A DNA stretch of 41,695 nucleotides, taken from a virus. Of the stretch, positions 39,091-41,695 are shown in pieces (within the stretch, counting starts at the first letter, position 1; every line of letters starts with the position of its first letter). The notes beneath the pieces are model-generated. The model was not told the DNA's origin. It did not search any database and was given only the letters and a program-made list of their open reading frames with translations. The stretch lies in the IMG/VR virus record IMGVR_UViG_3300025276_000067, positions 1 to 41,695 of that record; one strand, 5' to 3'. The position numbers were made by a program, and so were the translations under genes.

Positions 39091-41654
39091 TATGCTATTG
39101 CTAAATAAATGTATTCTACATTAAGTGTATTAAATCCATAAGAAGATGCAGCGACTTTAGGTTGGAATCCTTTTGTTGCCCCAGTTAAAAAATCTAAATC
39201 ATAATTCCCTTGTGATTGTTCTGTAATACTTAAATCAGGATATAATCTTTTATTTCTTGGATTTGAAGTGCTTCTTACGTTATCATATATAATCCAATTT
39301 CCACCACCACCATCGGTTGTAGTTGCTTTAATTAGTACAAACCCTGGAGTAAATCCAGTATCAACAATAGTCCCAGTGCTAGAACCATTCCCAGTATAAC
39401 TCCCGACCTTTTGATAGCCCGATATATCTGCAAAGCAATACGCAATTATATTCGCACCACTAACATTATTATTAAAATTTGCATTCACAACTCCGAATAC
39501 ACTAGTGGTTGGTGTGGCTGACCCCCAATAACCTGTGTATGCTTGTTTTGCAGCAGTTGTATTTAATTCAAGATAATTATCTATTCCTGTTTCTTCAGAG
39601 TAACAAGCCCAACTATTACCGTCTGCACTAACAACTTTTGTAAGAATTAGCTTTGGAACACTACCAAGACCGTGTCCCACAGTAGCCGTACTTCCTGTTC
39701 CTGTATATTTTACAACACTAAATCCAGACGCAACGTTTGCCCTCACATCACTTGCTATTTGAGAACCACTTGCAGGTATCGTTGTAGTACTTGCTGCTGT
39801 TTTCCAACACCATGCGACGTAACTTGTAGCGAGGGTACTCACATTGCCCGAAGAACCTAAAGAAAATCCATCAGAATTAAAAGCTGTTAACGCTGTAGGT
39901 TCAGTTGATTGAGCAAATGTTGTGTCTGATTCTATAGCAAAAGTAGCGCCTCTTACAGAGTCAAAAAGCTGATGACGATTTGGTGTATTTCTTGATTTAG
40001 TCCAAACTAACCCTGGAGTAAATTTTAAGCCTGTGTATCCGACGTTTGTTGTTGTGCCGTTAAATGGAGTACCAACATAAGTTATACTAGCTGAACTTGA
40101 TGTTGCAACTGTTTCAGCATATAAAGCCGTGATAGCTGATGCTGGTAATGCTGAGTTAAATATTCTTACTTGGTCTATTTCACCACCAAAGGGTAAATTA
40201 TTTGATTGATTTGTTCCCCAAAGTCCACCAATAATAACTTTTTCAGTATTTCCTAAACTACTCCAAGACCCCGTAGGAATAGAACCAGTTGCTGCTAAAG
40301 AACCATCTACATATAATTGTTGAGTATTATTTGAAACGTTAACAACACTTACAACGTGATGCCATTCATTTAAAGAGACTGCACTTGAAGAAAGTTCTGC
40401 TGAATCTGTTCCACTATATCTTGTTTGCCTTCTTATAGTGTTATCGGGATATACCGATAAAGAATGATTAAAACTGCTTCCTGCATAGTCAGCAAAAATG
40501 AACTCTAAAGGACTATTTGCTCCAGAAGTTTTTATCCACATTGAAATTGAAGAAGTGTTTTTAGCAAGAAATACTCCCATTGTAGGAATTGATATATACG
40601 GACTTCTTGTAAACACAGCTGCATTACCAAACTTACCAGCAGCATATGTTATACTAGTAGGTGTTCCAGGATATGTATTACTAGGTATAGAAGGAACTGC
40701 AGTAGGTCCATTTAACTGGTATGTAGCTACAGTAGTAGCTGTAGTCGTACCTACATCATTACCATTACCATCTAACTGGTAAGCAGCGATACATCCTGTT
40801 CCCGCTGGGAAGTTTAATGTAGCCGCTGTTGTTGTTGTTTCATTTGTCCATAAATTAGTTACCTGAGGACCTGTAAGCGCTGTATCAAATACTCTTACTT
40901 GGCCTAGAAATGAGGAATACATTCCTTCATCAAGATAGGCACCAGGTTGACCTAAAAATAAAGTGTTGGAATTGTTATATGTTCCACCAGCCATTGGTTG
41001 ACTATAACCCGTATAGTCAGTCATTAACGAACCATCTTGATAAAATGTCCAATCGTTATTATCAACTGACATTACTATGTTTGTCCACACATTTAACACA
41101 TTTGCACCTCCTTGATATCTTCCTAAAGTAATAGACCCGTTTCTTGTTAAAATATCAAACCTATATCCATCACTAGAATTATAAGTTCCAATTGCAAATC
41201 CATTTAAAAGATTAGTGTCAAATGTTCCTAACATATATTCAAACTGACCAGCAGTAGTTCTTTTGTACCAAAACGAAATAGAAAAGGTATTTGTGTTAAA
41301 TATTGACCCAGGAATAGCTGTTTGAATATTACTAACTGTTGCGGATGTTGGTCCACTAAAATTTGCAGCCCCATTAAACTTAGGTTCTATTGCTTGAGTA
41401 GCTCCATTACCGAAATAGGTGTTAGTGTTGAAGTTCTCCGCAGCTATTACTATTGATGCAACAGCCTCAGTGTCTATCTGTCTCCATGCTGTGCTATCCC
41501 AAAACTCAACGTAATTTTCAGTAGTGTTAAAACGCCACTCGCCTGTACTAGGTGTTGCAGGTCTTGAAGCCGTATCACCCGTTGGCAATTGAAGCGCTGT
41601 GTTTGTTGCGCTGAAGTCAAATAATTCCGGTGTGCCTATTTTTGTTATTGCCAT
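39090..41654 (-). CDS. tail fibre/receptor-binding protein with two LamG-like domains, 854 aa
   Basis: Residues 1-60 are a tail-fibre start with RPATPSTGEWRFNTTENYVEFWDSTAWRQI, a small repeat common in phage fibres. Two concanavalin A/LamG-like lectin domains follow: about 95-275 (FSISFWYKRT ... LGQVRVFDTALTGPQV) and about 340-515 (SSISMWIKTS ... GEIDQVRIFNSALPASAI). The C-terminal part (about 540-854) has repeated GFTPG(L/F)V(W/L)(T/I)K and YTGNGSST pieces typical of cyanophage and marine phage fibres (GLKFTPGLVWTKSRNTPNRH, SDGFSLGSSGNVS, YVAWCWKT). The lectin domains suggest binding of host surface glycans. It is followed by lysis genes. Confidence 0.84.
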   Translation of the reverse strand: MAITKIGTPELFDFSATNTALQLPTGDTASRPATPSTGEWRFNTTENYVEFWDSTAWRQIDTEAVASIVIAAENFNTNTYFGNGATQAIEPKFNGAANFSGPTSATVSNIQTAIPGSIFNTNTFSISFWYKRTTAGQFEYMLGTFDTNLLNGFAIGTYNSSDGYRFDILTRNGSITLGRYQGGANVLNVWTNIVMSVDNNDWTFYQDGSLMTDYTGYSQPMAGGTYNNSNTLFLGQPGAYLDEGMYSSFLGQVRVFDTALTGPQVTNLWTNETTTTAATLNFPAGTGCIAAYQLDGNGNDVGTTTATTVATYQLNGPTAVPSIPSNTYPGTPTSITYAAGKFGNAAVFTRSPYISIPTMGVFLAKNTSSISMWIKTSGANSPLEFIFADYAGSSFNHSLSVYPDNTIRRQTRYSGTDSAELSSSAVSLNEWHHVVSVVNVSNNTQQLYVDGSLAATGSIPTGSWSSLGNTEKVIIGGLWGTNQSNNLPFGGEIDQVRIFNSALPASAITALYAETVATSSSASITYVGTPFNGTTTNVGYTGLKFTPGLVWTKSRNTPNRHQLFDSVRGATFAIESDTTFAQSTEPTALTAFNSDGFSLGSSGNVSTLATSYVAWCWKTAASTTTIPASGSQIASDVRANVASGFSVVKYTGTGSTATVGHGLGSVPKLILTKVVSADGNSWACYSEETGIDNYLELNTTAAKQAYTGYWGSATPTTSVFGVVNANFNNNVSGANIIAYCFADISGYQKVGSYTGNGSSTGTIVDTGFTPGFVLIKATTTDGGGGNWIIYDNVRSTSNPRNKRLYPDLSITEQSQGNYDLDFLTGATKGFQPKVAASSYGFNTLNVEYIYLAIA

Positions 41655-41659
41655 AGTTT

Positions 41660-41695
41660 TTAACTAAATGTTATTGTTCCTGAACCTGTTACTTT
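41660..41695 (-). CDS. C-terminal end of an upstream tail gene (truncated by the window)
   Basis: The last 36 bases on the - strand encode ...KVTGSGTITFS followed by TAA, 5 bases before the fibre start. The VTGSGTI ending is like the C-terminus of another fibre or tail protein, but 11 residues cannot settle it. Confidence 0.4.
   Translation of the reverse strand, partial: KVTGSGTITFS

Noticed and set aside
1-41695. tRNA genes, integrase, transposase
   Set aside because: I looked for clover-leaf arms with TTCRANNC loops and for recombinase motifs and found nothing convincing; a covariance-model scan would be needed to exclude divergent tRNAs.

Overview
This 41.7 kb window is part of the genome of a tailed, podovirus-type bacteriophage. 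The base composition is AT-rich. Genes are packed with ATGA/TAATG overlaps, start codons sit in A/T-rich contexts without clear Shine-Dalgarno sequences, and several short gaps carry the Bacteroidetes-type -7 promoter box (TAnnTTTG). The likely host is therefore a Bacteroidetes bacterium, plausibly a marine flavobacterium. The structural genes (TerL, portal, acidic scaffold-like protein, major capsid protein, two ring-like proteins, long tail-hub protein with the LDERL..GEY.DALN signature) resemble in order and sequence flavour those of crAss-like phages and related marine podoviruses. These assignments come from recognising motifs by eye; no database search was run. Both ends of the window cut through genes.

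Left arm (1-5609, + strand): a replication and nucleic-acid module. It holds the C-terminal part of a primase-type SF3 helicase, a SNF2-like SF2 helicase, three small nuclease-like proteins (one a clear VRR-NUC), a protein carrying a DnaA domain IV-like DNA-binding motif, a metallophosphoesterase and several small unknowns. It meets the right arm head-on at about 5606 with no visible terminator.

Right arm (5606-41695, - strand, described in transcription order from high to low coordinates): the end of a tail gene; an 854-aa LamG-containing tail fibre; a lysis cluster (two tiny ORFs, an M15 peptidase endolysin, a 3TM-type holin); a conserved 74-aa protein; a double GroES-like co-chaperonin; a 30-aa membrane peptide; a 52-aa C2H2 zinc-finger protein; a TerS candidate and TerL; portal; scaffold; MCP followed by a strong terminator; a conserved head protein followed by a second terminator that overlaps a promoter; two ring/connector proteins; the 1604-aa tail-hub protein; a proline/threonine-rich fibre; a two-domain prolyl 4-hydroxylase-like enzyme; a glycosyltransferase; a second PTP-repeat fibre with a cupredoxin-like domain; a GNAT-like protein; and three ejection-type proteins, the last 2604 aa long with an HEIFH metallopeptidase motif.

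The most striking element is 16.7-22.1 kb. Three neighbouring tail proteins share Cys-containing modules joined by PTPVAPTP linkers. Between the two short fibres sit a translationally coupled prolyl 4-hydroxylase-like enzyme and a DxD glycosyltransferase reminiscent of hydroxyproline/serine-linked sugar transferases. I propose that this is a phage-encoded system that hydroxylates and glycosylates proline-rich tail-fibre linkers, analogous to plant hydroxyproline-rich glycoproteins. No tRNA, rRNA, CRISPR, integrase or IS element was seen.
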